Shown here in pieces: positions 24,601 to 34,400 of a stretch of 64,000 nt of DNA (its first letter is position 1; each line of letters starts with the position of its first letter). Under the pieces are notes generated by a model that was not told the DNA's origin, made no database searches, and worked only from the letters and a program-made list of their open reading frames with translations. Location: contig JAHDSQ010000014.1 in assembly GCA_018432615.1 (NCBI GenBank), positions 62,001 through 126,000 on the forward strand. Direction: 5' to 3'. The position numbers and the translations under genes were made by a program. The DNA comes from Clostridia bacterium (GTDB lineage Bacteria; Bacillota; Peptococcia; DRI-13; SM3-B62).

Positions 24601-25980
24601 TTGCTAAAATATGAAGATTTGCATGAGAATAAACTGTTTGAAAGGATTCTTAATAGTTGTAATGATGGTATTAACGTAGTGGACAAAAAGGGGATATTGA
24701 TTTATGCAAATAAAGTGTCTGCCGATTACGCTAATAGTAAACGAGAAGAGATGATAGGCAAGCATATTTCCCTTTTTTATCCGCAGGCAGTTGTACTGAA
24801 AGTGTTGGAAACTCAAACTGCCATATTAGATGAAAGAATCCATTATGTAGGGCAAAAAAAGTATGTGATTAGTTCCTATCCTATCTATATTGGTAACGAA
24901 TTTCAAGGGGCATATTCTGTTTTTCAGGATATTCGGGAAATTGATGAGCTTAATCGAAGGATTAAGTATTTAGAACTCCATTTGGCCTTGAGTAAAACAG
25001 AAACGAACATCACCTCTGTTATTGGTAATAAGGGGAGTCTGGAAGATGTGCTCATTAAAGCCAAAAGAACAGTCGGGTCGCTGGCAGGACCCAGACACTC
25101 AATTATTATCGGGGAATCCGGGACAGGGAAAACAATGCTGGCGAATCTTATCTATAAATATGCGATAGAAGTAGGTGTTCTTGATAAAAAGGCCCCTTTT
25201 ATTGAAATAAACTGCGGGCAGTTTACCAACTCTGATATTGCCGCACTAGAGATATTTGGCAGTGAAGAGGGGGCTTATACCGGGTCTAAGCAAAAAAAAG
25301 GCCTGTTTGAACAGGCCAGCGGCGGAATTTTATTTTTGGATGAAGCACATGCTTTAGAAAACTACCAAACTCTTCTTCTTAAAGCGATTGAATCAGGACG
25401 TATTCGCAGAATAGGAGGCAATAGAGAAATCCCGGTGGATGTAATAGTTATCGCAGCCTCCACAAAAAACTTGAAAGAAGCAATGCTTCCGGAACTCTAT
25501 CAACGTCTGGCGCAATATGAGTTATATCTTCCTTCGTTGAAGGAAAGAAGTTTTGCAGAGAAAAAAAGTTTGTTTAATCATTTTGTTGAAAAGTACATCA
25601 ACGCCGTGGAAAGCCTGCATGGAATCAAATTCAAAATTTCTTTTGATAAGGAAACCAAAGAATCCATTCTCAAAGCTAATTATCCTAGAAATATACGACA
25701 GTTGCGTGACGTGATTAATTACAGCATTGATGCGGCTACTCCTTTAATTACAGATATCAAGGATGAAAATACGATCAGCGTGATTGTTGATCTTGAACAT
25801 CTTCCATTTGAAAAAAGCCATGGTAAGAAGATAAGCATCGATGAAAGGGCAGAGGATCTGATAAAGGGGTATTATAGACAGGGGTACGGACCGAGAAGGA
25901 TTTCAAAAAAACTCATTAGTGTCGGTTACAACATTGAGTACTATAGGATAGCTTATTACTTAAAGAAACATACAGGATGA
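24601..25980 (+). CDS. sigma-54-dependent-type activator of porGDAB (PAS-AAA+)
   Basis: A 459-residue regulator. Residues about 10-120 are a PAS domain (CNDGINVVDKKGILIYANK). The AAA+ core has Walker A GESGTGKT and Walker B ILFLDEA. The sigma-54 contact loop reads GAYTGS instead of GAFTGA, and the region around it is shortened. The C-terminus (EDLIKGYYRQGYGPRRISKK) is an unusual helix-turn-helix rather than the Fis type. TTG at 24601 is chosen for GGGTGG upstream; GTG at 24592 is possible. Divergent position and the -24/-12 site make porGDAB the obvious target. Confidence 0.83.
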   Translation: MLKYEDLHENKLFERILNSCNDGINVVDKKGILIYANKVSADYANSKREEMIGKHISLFYPQAVVLKVLETQTAILDERIHYVGQKKYVISSYPIYIGNEFQGAYSVFQDIREIDELNRRIKYLELHLALSKTETNITSVIGNKGSLEDVLIKAKRTVGSLAGPRHSIIIGESGTGKTMLANLIYKYAIEVGVLDKKAPFIEINCGQFTNSDIAALEIFGSEEGAYTGSKQKKGLFEQASGGILFLDEAHALENYQTLLLKAIESGRIRRIGGNREIPVDVIVIAASTKNLKEAMLPELYQRLAQYELYLPSLKERSFAEKKSLFNHFVEKYINAVESLHGIKFKISFDKETKESILKANYPRNIRQLRDVINYSIDAATPLITDIKDENTISVIVDLEHLPFEKSHGKKISIDERAEDLIKGYYRQGYGPRRISKKLISVGYNIEYYRIAYYLKKHTG

Positions 25981-26004
25981 TTACTAATGTGAAGGATGAT
26001 TTAA

Positions 26005-26643
26005 TTGTACAAAGGGATAAGATGCAGATTATGTAATGCTGAAACAACGTTTTTCTCTGAATTCAGGGGTAATCGGTATTACCGATGTTCTGGCTGTTTA
26101 TCTCTAATGTTGGATCCTCAAAAGTATCTTTCACAAGAAAACGAAAAAAAGCTCTATGAAGAGCACAATAATGACGTGGAAGACCCGAGATATCAACAAT
26201 TTGTGACTCCTATACTCGAAAAAGTTGAACATAGGTTTGATCAAGGACATTTAGGCTTGGATTTTGGTGCCGGAACGGGGCCTGTTATTACAAAGCTTTT
26301 GCGGGAAAAGGGTTATAACATGGAACTCTATGACCCTTTTTTCTGGAATGATCACAAGGTTCTTGAACTGAGGTATGACTTCATCGTTTGTTGTGAGGTA
26401 ATCGAGCACTTTCATAATCCGGGCAAGGAGTTTGAATTATTACGGTTGCTACTAAAACCCGGTGGTTCCCTTTATTGTATGACGGTAGTTTATAGTGAGG
26501 ATATTGATTTTGGTAAGTGGCATTATAAAAATGACCCAACTCATGTGTTTTTTTACCATGAACGTGCGCTGGCGTGGATCAAAGAACATTATGACTTCTC
26601 GGCAGTAAGAAAAGAAGGCAGATTGATTCAATTTGAAGTTTAG
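26005..26643 (+). CDS. SAM-dependent methyltransferase with N-terminal zinc ribbon
   Basis: A 212-residue protein. CRLCN and CSGC near the N-terminus form a probable zinc ribbon. The methyltransferase core has LDFGAGTGPVITKLL (motif I) and FIVCCEVIEHFHNPGKEF, and the end shows DPTHVFFYHERAL, the pattern of Methyltransf_23/class I enzymes often linked to sugars or lipids. TTG at 26005 follows AAGGATG. Its 3' end overlaps the longest form of the next gene. Substrate unknown. Confidence 0.83.
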   Translation: MYKGIRCRLCNAETTFFSEFRGNRYYRCSGCLSLMLDPQKYLSQENEKKLYEEHNNDVEDPRYQQFVTPILEKVEHRFDQGHLGLDFGAGTGPVITKLLREKGYNMELYDPFFWNDHKVLELRYDFIVCCEVIEHFHNPGKEFELLRLLLKPGGSLYCMTVVYSEDIDFGKWHYKNDPTHVFFYHERALAWIKEHYDFSAVRKEGRLIQFEV

Positions 26644-26665
26644 CAGTACAAAGCGAGGTAGTATT

Positions 26666-29600
26666 TTGAAAATTATTACGTATATAAGAGATAAAATAAT
26701 AGTAGTTTGTGGTTTGCTTATAGTTGTTTTAATACTTGCCGGTGTATATTGGTTAGCGACGCAAGAAAATAATACGAATAAGCTCATTAATAATGGTTTT
26801 CTGGATTTAGCTTCTTGGGATTCATCGTCTGATGGTATCTTTAATCTTAACGGAGAATGGGAGTTTTACTGGGACAAGCTTTTCACGTATGAAGATCTCT
26901 CTAGCGACGACATTCAACCGGACTTAATGGCTGAAGTGCCAAGAGTATGGAACAAATACCAGTTGGGTGGTAATAACTTACCTGGTTTTGGAGCTGCAAC
27001 CTATAGGTTGAAAGTAAAAAATGCCCAAGAAGGACAGAAGTACGCAATAAGAATGCCGGCTATTTCAGCGGCATATAAACTTTACATAAATGATGAAATG
27101 CTTGCTGCAAACGGCGAGGTGGGATTAAGCCCAGAACACTTTAAGCCCCAATATCAACCCACCCTGGTTCAATTCAAACCACAGCCCGAGAGTTTTGATA
27201 TAATCATCCAGGTTGCCAACTTCTCTTATGCCCGTGGCGGTTTGTGGAATCCCGTTTATTTGGGTTTTGCTCAAAGTATCATCAATTACGACAAAGCCAT
27301 AGGGTATAAGGATTTATTTTTGGTTGGCGCATTTTTAATGATGGCGCTATATTATCTATGTGTATTTTTCATGCGGATCGATGGGAAGCGCAGTCTATAC
27401 TTTGCTTTATTGTGCCTGACGGCAATAACCATGACCATAATTTATGGTGATTATCTGATAAATAGGATATTTTCATGGGTAGATTATAATTTTATTGTTG
27501 CCGTAGATTATATTTCAACCAGCTTGGCTCCAATCATCCTTGTTTTTCTCATAGGAGAGCTTTTTCCTGAGCATACCTCCCGAAAAATCAGAAAATTGCT
27601 TGCCATATATGCGGTTATTGTATCTCTTTTTATTCTCCTTGTTCCTATTCAGATTTATACCAGTCTGCTCTATTTCTTCCAAGCCTTAGGTGTGGCAATG
27701 GCTGTTTATGCAGTAGCTTGTGCTGCAAGAGCCTACGCAAAAAACAAGGGAGATTCTGCTCTTATTATGCTAGGGGCGCTGATTGTTACCTTAGGGGGTA
27801 CATATGATGTTTTTTATCACAACAACGTAATATCCTCGGATTTTGGCGAGGTTTCTTCCGTGGGATTTCTTATCTTTCTCTTTATCCAGGCCTTTATTTT
27901 AGCAAGGCGTTTTTCCAGATCTTTTCTTGAGGCCAAAAGGCTGTCGGAGAAGTTAATTAAACTGGATAAGCTCAAGGATGAGTTTCTGGCCAATACAACT
28001 CATGAACTAAGGACTCCCCTTAATGCCATGATCAATATTGCCGACGGAATATCCAGAGGCACAGAAGGCCCGGTAAATGAGAGCCAAAGGATGGCGCTTG
28101 ATTTGATTTCCGGTAGTGGCAAGCGACTTACCAATTTGATAAACGATATCTTGGATTACTCAAAGCTGAGAAACTTAAATCTCAAATTGAATATTCAGCC
28201 GGTAAATCTAAGGCGTGTTGTTGGAAGTGTTATAAACACATTGGAAAGAACAAACAAGCCGGAAGGGGTACAGCTGGTAATCGATATTCCCGATGGTATT
28301 CCTGATATTAAGGCGGATGAAAACAGGCTGGTTCAAATATTTTACAACCTGCTTGGTAATGCTTTGAAATTTACTGAGTCAGGATATATCAAAGTTAGTG
28401 CAGTCCAAGTCGAGGATGCTTTAGAAATATGTGTAAAGGATACGGGGGTTGGCATTCCTGAAGAGAAACAGAAAATCATCTTTGATTCTTTTAAACAGCT
28501 TGAAGATTCATTGACCCGGAGAAGCGGAGGTGCCGGATTGGGACTTTATATAACAAAGCACCTGGTTGAAGCTCATGGCGGTGAAATAAATGTAAAATCG
28601 AAGGTAGGAGTCGGTTCTGAATTTTTCTTCACCATACCCGTTTCTACAGGGACTGCAATTGAAAAACCATGGGATTTTGAAACATCTGAGGCAGAAATGG
28701 CAACAACTCAATACAGCGGGAGTGATATTAATAAGTTTCCTTTCAGATATGCTGGGGAAGGACCCCATATCATGCTGGTGGATGATAATAGAGCAAACCT
28801 TATATCTTTGGCCGGTATTTTAAGACTAAAGAATTACACTATTACCGCAATTACTTCCAGCGAGGAGTTCTTTACAGAATTTAATACCTCAAAGGATGTT
28901 TCCCTTGTTATTTTGGATGTAATGCTGCCGGGCTTATCGGGCTATGAGATATGCCGGGAAATCAGAAAAAAATATACGGTTTCCGAACTGCCCGTATTGA
29001 TGCTGACTGCCAGAACAACAACAAAGGATATTGTAATGGGTATGGAGGCAGGAGCCAATGATTATCTCGCCAAGCCTTTTGATACCGATGAACTTTTAGC
29101 AAGGGTGGGTACTCTTATACAGCTAAAAATATCGGTGGATAAAGCCATGGCTTCAGAATTAGCTTTTCTCCAGGCCCAGATCAAACCCCACTTTTTATAT
29201 AACGCCTTAAATACCTTTGCTTCGATATCTTTGTATGACATTGATAAGGCAAGGAAATTGATTATAGAGTTCGGGAATTATTTGAGAAGGACCTTTGACT
29301 TTAAGAACTTGAGCCAGCTGGCACCGTTAAAGAATGAAATAGAGCTTGTAAAAGCTTATCTGGAAATTGAGAAAGCACGTTTTGAGGAAAGGATAGAAGT
29401 CACATATGACCTGCCTGATAATCTGGAAATAAAAATACCTATTCTGACACTGCAACCTATTGTGGAAAATGCCGTGATACACGGAATACTTCCCAAAGAC
29501 GAGGGAGGGCGCATTGAAATAACCATCAAAGAGCAAGAAGAAAAATTGGTTTTCATGGTTAAAGACAATGGTGCATGTATGGACTCGGCTCAGAAAAGTC

Positions 29601-29743
29601 GTATTTTTGATCATGATTTTGGAAGCGGTATCGGACTTTCGAATATAGATTACAGATTGAAGAAGCTTTATGGAAAAGGGCTTAATATTATGAGTAATCC
29701 TGGTAGTGGAACAGAGGTAAGATGGGAGATACCGATAAGATAG
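26666..29743 (+). CDS. hybrid sensor with two kinase modules (7TMR-DISM, HisKA, REC, LytS-type)
   Basis: About 1025 residues. Order: signal-anchor helix; extracellular 7TMR-DISMED2 jelly-roll domain (about 60-190) that may bind carbohydrate; seven-helix 7TMR-DISM membrane domain (200-405); HisKA with THELRTPL (His about 446) and HATPase (545-655); receiver domain with phosphoacceptor Asp about 751 (VILDVMLPG); then a second, LytS-like kinase with QIKPHFLYNAL (His about 842) and its own ATPase (PIVENAVIHGI). TTG at 26666 is chosen for GAGGT upstream; ATG 26633 would overlap the previous gene. The response regulator follows 16 bases later. Confidence 0.88.
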   Translation: MKIITYIRDKIIVVCGLLIVVLILAGVYWLATQENNTNKLINNGFLDLASWDSSSDGIFNLNGEWEFYWDKLFTYEDLSSDDIQPDLMAEVPRVWNKYQLGGNNLPGFGAATYRLKVKNAQEGQKYAIRMPAISAAYKLYINDEMLAANGEVGLSPEHFKPQYQPTLVQFKPQPESFDIIIQVANFSYARGGLWNPVYLGFAQSIINYDKAIGYKDLFLVGAFLMMALYYLCVFFMRIDGKRSLYFALLCLTAITMTIIYGDYLINRIFSWVDYNFIVAVDYISTSLAPIILVFLIGELFPEHTSRKIRKLLAIYAVIVSLFILLVPIQIYTSLLYFFQALGVAMAVYAVACAARAYAKNKGDSALIMLGALIVTLGGTYDVFYHNNVISSDFGEVSSVGFLIFLFIQAFILARRFSRSFLEAKRLSEKLIKLDKLKDEFLANTTHELRTPLNAMINIADGISRGTEGPVNESQRMALDLISGSGKRLTNLINDILDYSKLRNLNLKLNIQPVNLRRVVGSVINTLERTNKPEGVQLVIDIPDGIPDIKADENRLVQIFYNLLGNALKFTESGYIKVSAVQVEDALEICVKDTGVGIPEEKQKIIFDSFKQLEDSLTRRSGGAGLGLYITKHLVEAHGGEINVKSKVGVGSEFFFTIPVSTGTAIEKPWDFETSEAEMATTQYSGSDINKFPFRYAGEGPHIMLVDDNRANLISLAGILRLKNYTITAITSSEEFFTEFNTSKDVSLVILDVMLPGLSGYEICREIRKKYTVSELPVLMLTARTTTKDIVMGMEAGANDYLAKPFDTDELLARVGTLIQLKISVDKAMASELAFLQAQIKPHFLYNALNTFASISLYDIDKARKLIIEFGNYLRRTFDFKNLSQLAPLKNEIELVKAYLEIEKARFEERIEVTYDLPDNLEIKIPILTLQPIVENAVIHGILPKDEGGRIEITIKEQEEKLVFMVKDNGACMDSAQKSRIFDHDFGSGIGLSNIDYRLKKLYGKGLNIMSNPGSGTEVRWEIPIR

Positions 29744-29759
29744 GAGGGTCAGTGGTTAA

Positions 29760-30854
29760 ATGATTAATGTTGTACTGGTGGATGACGAAAGACCGGCACT
29801 TAAGGGGCTTGAATTTTTATTGAAAGAGTATCCTCAAATTTCCATAACCGGTATGTATACTAATCCCTTGACTGCCATCGAGGAAATTGGACGCTTGAAA
29901 CCGCAGGTGGTTTTTCTGGACATCAACATGCCCCAACTGCGGGGTATAGATGCGGCATCAAGAATTTTAGACTTAAGTGCGCGCACGGATATTGTATTTG
30001 TAACAGCCTTTGATCAATATGCCGTTGAGGCTTTTGACTTGTATGCCCTTGACTATTTGTTAAAACCCATTACCCCGGAACGCTTTAAAAAAACCATTGA
30101 ACGCGTAATGCATAAGAATAAAGCAGTCCGTAAAAGCGTTGAACGCAGACTTAAAATTAAATGCATGGGATGTTTTCAGGTGGCCTGGGATAATCAGGAA
30201 CCCATCAAGTGGCGTACGGAAAAGACGAAAGAGTTGTTCGCTTTTTTACTGCAGAATAACGGCAGGAATATATCAAAGGATGAGTTGTTGGATAAGCTTT
30301 GGGCAGAGGATGCCCCTGAAAAAGCAATCCGTCAGTTGTACAATGGTATTTACTATATTCGTAAAGCCCTGGAAGAGTATGGGATAGATAGGTCATTGAC
30401 TAGAATAGACAGCAATTACAACCTTATGCTTGGGCCGGTGGATTTTGATGTAAGACGTATTTACGAACTATCTAAAAAAGATATGCATGATTCGGATATG
30501 CTGGAGGAAATGGAAACCCTTTATACAGGAGAATATCTGGCAGGTGAAGACTATCAATGGGCATATTTTGAGAGGGAAGGTTTGAGAAAGCTATCCCAAG
30601 AATGTTTAATAAAATTGGCAAGGCAATACATTAAAAAAGGTTATTATGACAAGGCAGAGAGTAAATTAACTAAAGCTTATTCTCAAAACCCATATGAAGA
30701 AATGATCACGGAACTTCTCTTGCAACTTTACATTGCTACAGGGAATAAGAGTAAAGCTGTTATGCATTTCAAATCATATTCTGAGATTCTAAAGGAAGAC
30801 TTGGGTATCGAACCGAATGATAAATTGAATGGAATATATAAATCCATCAAGTAA
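29760..30854 (+). CDS. response regulator with OmpR-type DNA-binding and BTAD (SARP-like)
   Basis: A 364-residue regulator. The receiver has DDE near the N-terminus, phosphoacceptor Asp54 in VVFLDINMP and TAFDQYAVEAFDLYALDYLLKP, the form normally seen in LytTR regulators. Residues about 140-220 are a winged-helix trans_reg_C domain (KWRTEKTKELFAFLL), and 225-364 a BTAD helical-repeat domain (SEILKEDLGIEPN). It is encoded directly after the double-kinase sensor and is its probable partner, likely signalled by the C-terminal LytS-like module. Confidence 0.9.
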   Translation: MINVVLVDDERPALKGLEFLLKEYPQISITGMYTNPLTAIEEIGRLKPQVVFLDINMPQLRGIDAASRILDLSARTDIVFVTAFDQYAVEAFDLYALDYLLKPITPERFKKTIERVMHKNKAVRKSVERRLKIKCMGCFQVAWDNQEPIKWRTEKTKELFAFLLQNNGRNISKDELLDKLWAEDAPEKAIRQLYNGIYYIRKALEEYGIDRSLTRIDSNYNLMLGPVDFDVRRIYELSKKDMHDSDMLEEMETLYTGEYLAGEDYQWAYFEREGLRKLSQECLIKLARQYIKKGYYDKAESKLTKAYSQNPYEEMITELLLQLYIATGNKSKAVMHFKSYSEILKEDLGIEPNDKLNGIYKSIK

Positions 30855-30879
30855 TGACTGCTTATCAAGGATTATAGCA

Positions 30880-30937
30880 AAAGCCGTTGGTCTATCAATC
30901 AGATTTTGATAGATCGGCGGCTTTACTTTTTTTGATG
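30880..30937 (+). terminator. intrinsic terminator after the response regulator
   Basis: A long interrupted stem: AAAGCCG (about 30880-30886) with CGGCTTT (30917-30923), and inside it CTATCA with TGATAG. It is followed by ACTTTTTTT. Confidence 0.85.
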
Positions 30938-31031
30938 AAATTTTGATGAAAACCACCCTGTATAATCACATCCAAGATGAAAAATTTGTCGATTCATGTC
31001 TAATGCTGTTTCGATACGAGGAGGTGGGTAT

Positions 31032-31376
31032 TTGAAGGTATATATTCTGGATGAACGCGGTAAAAACCGCGATCAGTTGCAATATTGGTTGGCTGAGGAT
31101 ATAAAAACAGGTACGGTTGAGACCTTTGAGGATTATGTCAGGTTTATTGAGAAGGTCGGTCAGTCTCCTCCCGATTTTTGTTTTATTCGTGTGGGTAAGA
31201 GTAAAATACCGGGATTGATAACGTCTGAGATGGTAAGGCAAGTCAGTGCCGATATCCGGGTTGTTTTTATTTCTAATGATAGGGACTATGCCGTGGATGC
31301 GTATGAGGTCGGAGCTTATGGATACCTGGTATATCCCCTTCAGCGGGATAGTGTGGCACGATTATTCCGACAATAA
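31032..31376 (+). CDS. degenerate receiver-domain protein
   Basis: A 114-residue protein shaped like a receiver domain (KVYILDERGKNRDQL, VVFISNDRDYAVDAYEVGAYGYLVYPL) with the LytTR-like end of the fold. At the place of the phosphoacceptor it reads DFCFIRVGKS, with no aspartate, so it cannot be phosphorylated there. No output domain is present. TTG at 31032 follows GAGGAGGTG. It stands between the two-component pair and the giant SLH protein and may be a phosphorylation-independent adaptor (inference). Confidence 0.75.
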   Translation: MKVYILDERGKNRDQLQYWLAEDIKTGTVETFEDYVRFIEKVGQSPPDFCFIRVGKSKIPGLITSEMVRQVSADIRVVFISNDRDYAVDAYEVGAYGYLVYPLQRDSVARLFRQ

Positions 31377-31413
31377 CTATTTAATCACATGAGAAAAGAA
31401 TGGAGGTTAGGTA

Positions 31414-34400
31414 ATGAAGAAAAAAATTATGAAAGCAATGGCAGTATTTCTTGCGCTGATAATGATGGGCGGTATGCTGCCGGGGACAGGTTTTCTGTCC
31501 CAGAAAGCCTATGCGGTAGTTGAAGCCCCTACGGTCTTGCCTACGAGCGGCTTTTTCCAGGATGATGACGGAGATGAGAACGAAATCGGTGGAACCATAT
31601 CCTGGACAGCGGCCAGCCCCACAGACTACATTGACGGCTATAAGGTATACTGGGGCTCTGATACGTCAACTAAGCTTGCCGGTAATGATGGCGTCGTCTA
31701 TACCGTAGAAGGTGCGTCAAGCACATCACAGACAGTTGCAGAAAATACGGCTTTGCCGGCAGGAGCGACCCATTTTCTGATTTACAGCTATAATGCTCGC
31801 GACAATAGCGCAACCTGCCTGGCCGTGAACATAAATGACGTAGCACCTGTAGTTGCACCGACACTTTCGGTAACTATTGGACCGGGTTCAGCGGGGGGGG
31901 CCACGAAGGCAGTAATAACGGGTACTCCGGATCATAGCTTCAAGATTAACATAACAGATTCGGCCGTTCCTGTACCCAATGCAGGGGATCCTATCCCATT
32001 TCCGTTGGTCGTTAATAATTATACCTCGGGGGACAACATCGCAGATGATAGTGTGGCCGCAGGAAAGTATATTCAGGTTTATGACGGGACCGTAAACGGT
32101 TATGTCGTGAAATTCTACCAGCAACAGCTTACCGCAGATGATATTGGGGACGGTTCAACGCCTCCTGCCCCCACGGTGCTGCCCGCAGGTGGTTCCTTCA
32201 CCGATACGGATACAGATGCGGACGAAATCGGTGGAACCATATCCTGGACAGCAGCCAGCCCCACAGACGGCATTGACGGCTATAAGATTTACTGGGGTTC
32301 TGATATCACTACTAAGCTAGCGGGGAATGATGGTGTCGTCTATACCGTAGAAGGTGCGTCAGGCACATCACAGACAGTTGCTGAAAATACGGCATTGCCG
32401 GCAGGGGCGACCCATTTTCTGATATATAGCTACAATGCCGGCGGCAACAGCGAAAACTGCCTGGCCGTAGCCATTACTGATGATACCGGGGCGCCTCCCG
32501 GTGATGAAGACTATGGCCTGACTTTTAGCGGAGGTTCCTTCAAGGTAAACGGAGCCGGGGAATATGCAAGCCTGGCAGCAGCCTTGGCAGCATGTACAGA
32601 GGCCGGCGGTGACGGGGAACTGGTGATTAAGTTGGGGGATGCAGGTTCACCCCTTATGCTGCCTCAAGCCGACAGGCATAGCCCGGCTAATAACCAACTC
32701 CTAACAGCCACCTATACAGGCAATATCCAGATCCAAAACGAAGATGTATCCCATAGGCTGGGCTTGTTCATACCTAACGGCGTCACGGCGACCCTCCGTG
32801 ATTTAGTACTTACCCAGACGGGTACAGCAGGCTCGGTTTTCAACATGGTGGAAGTCGACGCCGGCGGTATACTGAACATTGAAGAAGGTACAAGTCTTAC
32901 CGTGGGAAATTCTGATGATAAAGGCGTCTATAATGACGGCGGTACCGTAAATATAACCGGAGGGACCCTTTCGGCCACTGGCGATTGGGCTCAGGCCATT
33001 CATAACTATGACAATGGAACTGTTAATATCAGCGGCGGTACCATCAGCGCCAGCGGCACCGATACGACATATACACCAACGCCGATATACAACCGCAGTA
33101 CATTGTCGGTATCAGGAACAGCAACTTTATCCGGAGTCAGGTATGGCGTCTATAACTATGGCAATGACGCAAATATGGAAATAAGCGGCGGTACGATCGA
33201 AGCAACGGGAGCCGGTGAAAATGCTCTTTACACTGCGGGTACGGGGACAATAAACATGACCGGAGGAACGATAAGGGCTACCGATACGGGCGATGGCAAC
33301 AGCCACGGTATATATAACAGTAACAGCATTATCAATATCAGTGGCGGAACGGTCTCCTGTGCCGGACAAGGAACCAGCAACGCTGCTGCCATCTTATTAG
33401 GGGGCACTGCTACCGCAAATGTTAACATTTCCGGTACGGCCACCATTACCGGGGTGAAATACGGTATATACAACAGCGGTACTAAAACATCGGATAACGG
33501 TGCGGTATATATAATCGGGGGCACAGTCACAGCTACCGGAGCAGGTGGAAGTGGAGGCCTTGCAATAAACAACCAGAGAACAGGTATTGTCACCATAGCG
33601 GGGGGGACGGTGGAAGTAGCGGGCTCCGGTGCAACCGCGGTGAATAATAACGATAAGGGCATCATTACTATCACCGGGGGTACGGTACAGGCCACCAACT
33701 CAACGGATAATGCCAACTATGCCCTAACAGTGCCATACGGCGGTACGGTGAATATCAGCGGAGGAACTGTTTTTTCCGCCGGAACAGGCTCATCAGCGGC
33801 AGCAATCAGACTCAACAATCCGCCGGCAGGCGCGATAACGGTAAGTACGGCAAATATTACCGGAACCCCAAGAATCATCTCGGCTTCCGGCAATACGGTG
33901 AAATTGTCGAAAAACAGCTCCTTCGCCGACGCGGAAAAATGCGTTGTTTTCGGTAAAGCCTTCTACAGCGACACTCTGGCGGATATTATCATCACAGGTG
34001 CCACAGTTGACGGTAAAAAGGAAATCAACTCCACAAATTATGGTGACGCCACAGTCACGGCGTCAAGTATCACTTTTGGAAAATCATTCATCGGTTGGAT
34101 GAGCGATTCCGCACGGACAGTATCCATCAGTACCACCAACGGGGCTGACATTACTAGCCTGACCACAGGTGATAATAACGGGGTTACCGATGTCTATCTT
34201 AAGGCCGGGGAGCCTCTTCCTGTGCCCACGGTCTTGCCTACAAACGGCGCATTTACCGATACGGATACGGATGCGGAAGAAATCGGTGGAACTATATCCT
34301 GGACAGCGGCCAGCCCAACGGACGGCATCGACGGCTACAAGATATACTGGGGTTCAAATGAGACTACTGTCCTGGCGGGAAACACAGATGTGGTATACAC

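Noticed and set aside
32900-33850. CRISPR-like or tandem DNA repeat array
   Set aside because: The repeated GG(C/T)GG(T/A)AC-like units are coding repeats of a beta-helix with variable spacing, in one open frame; there are no constant repeats with unique spacers.
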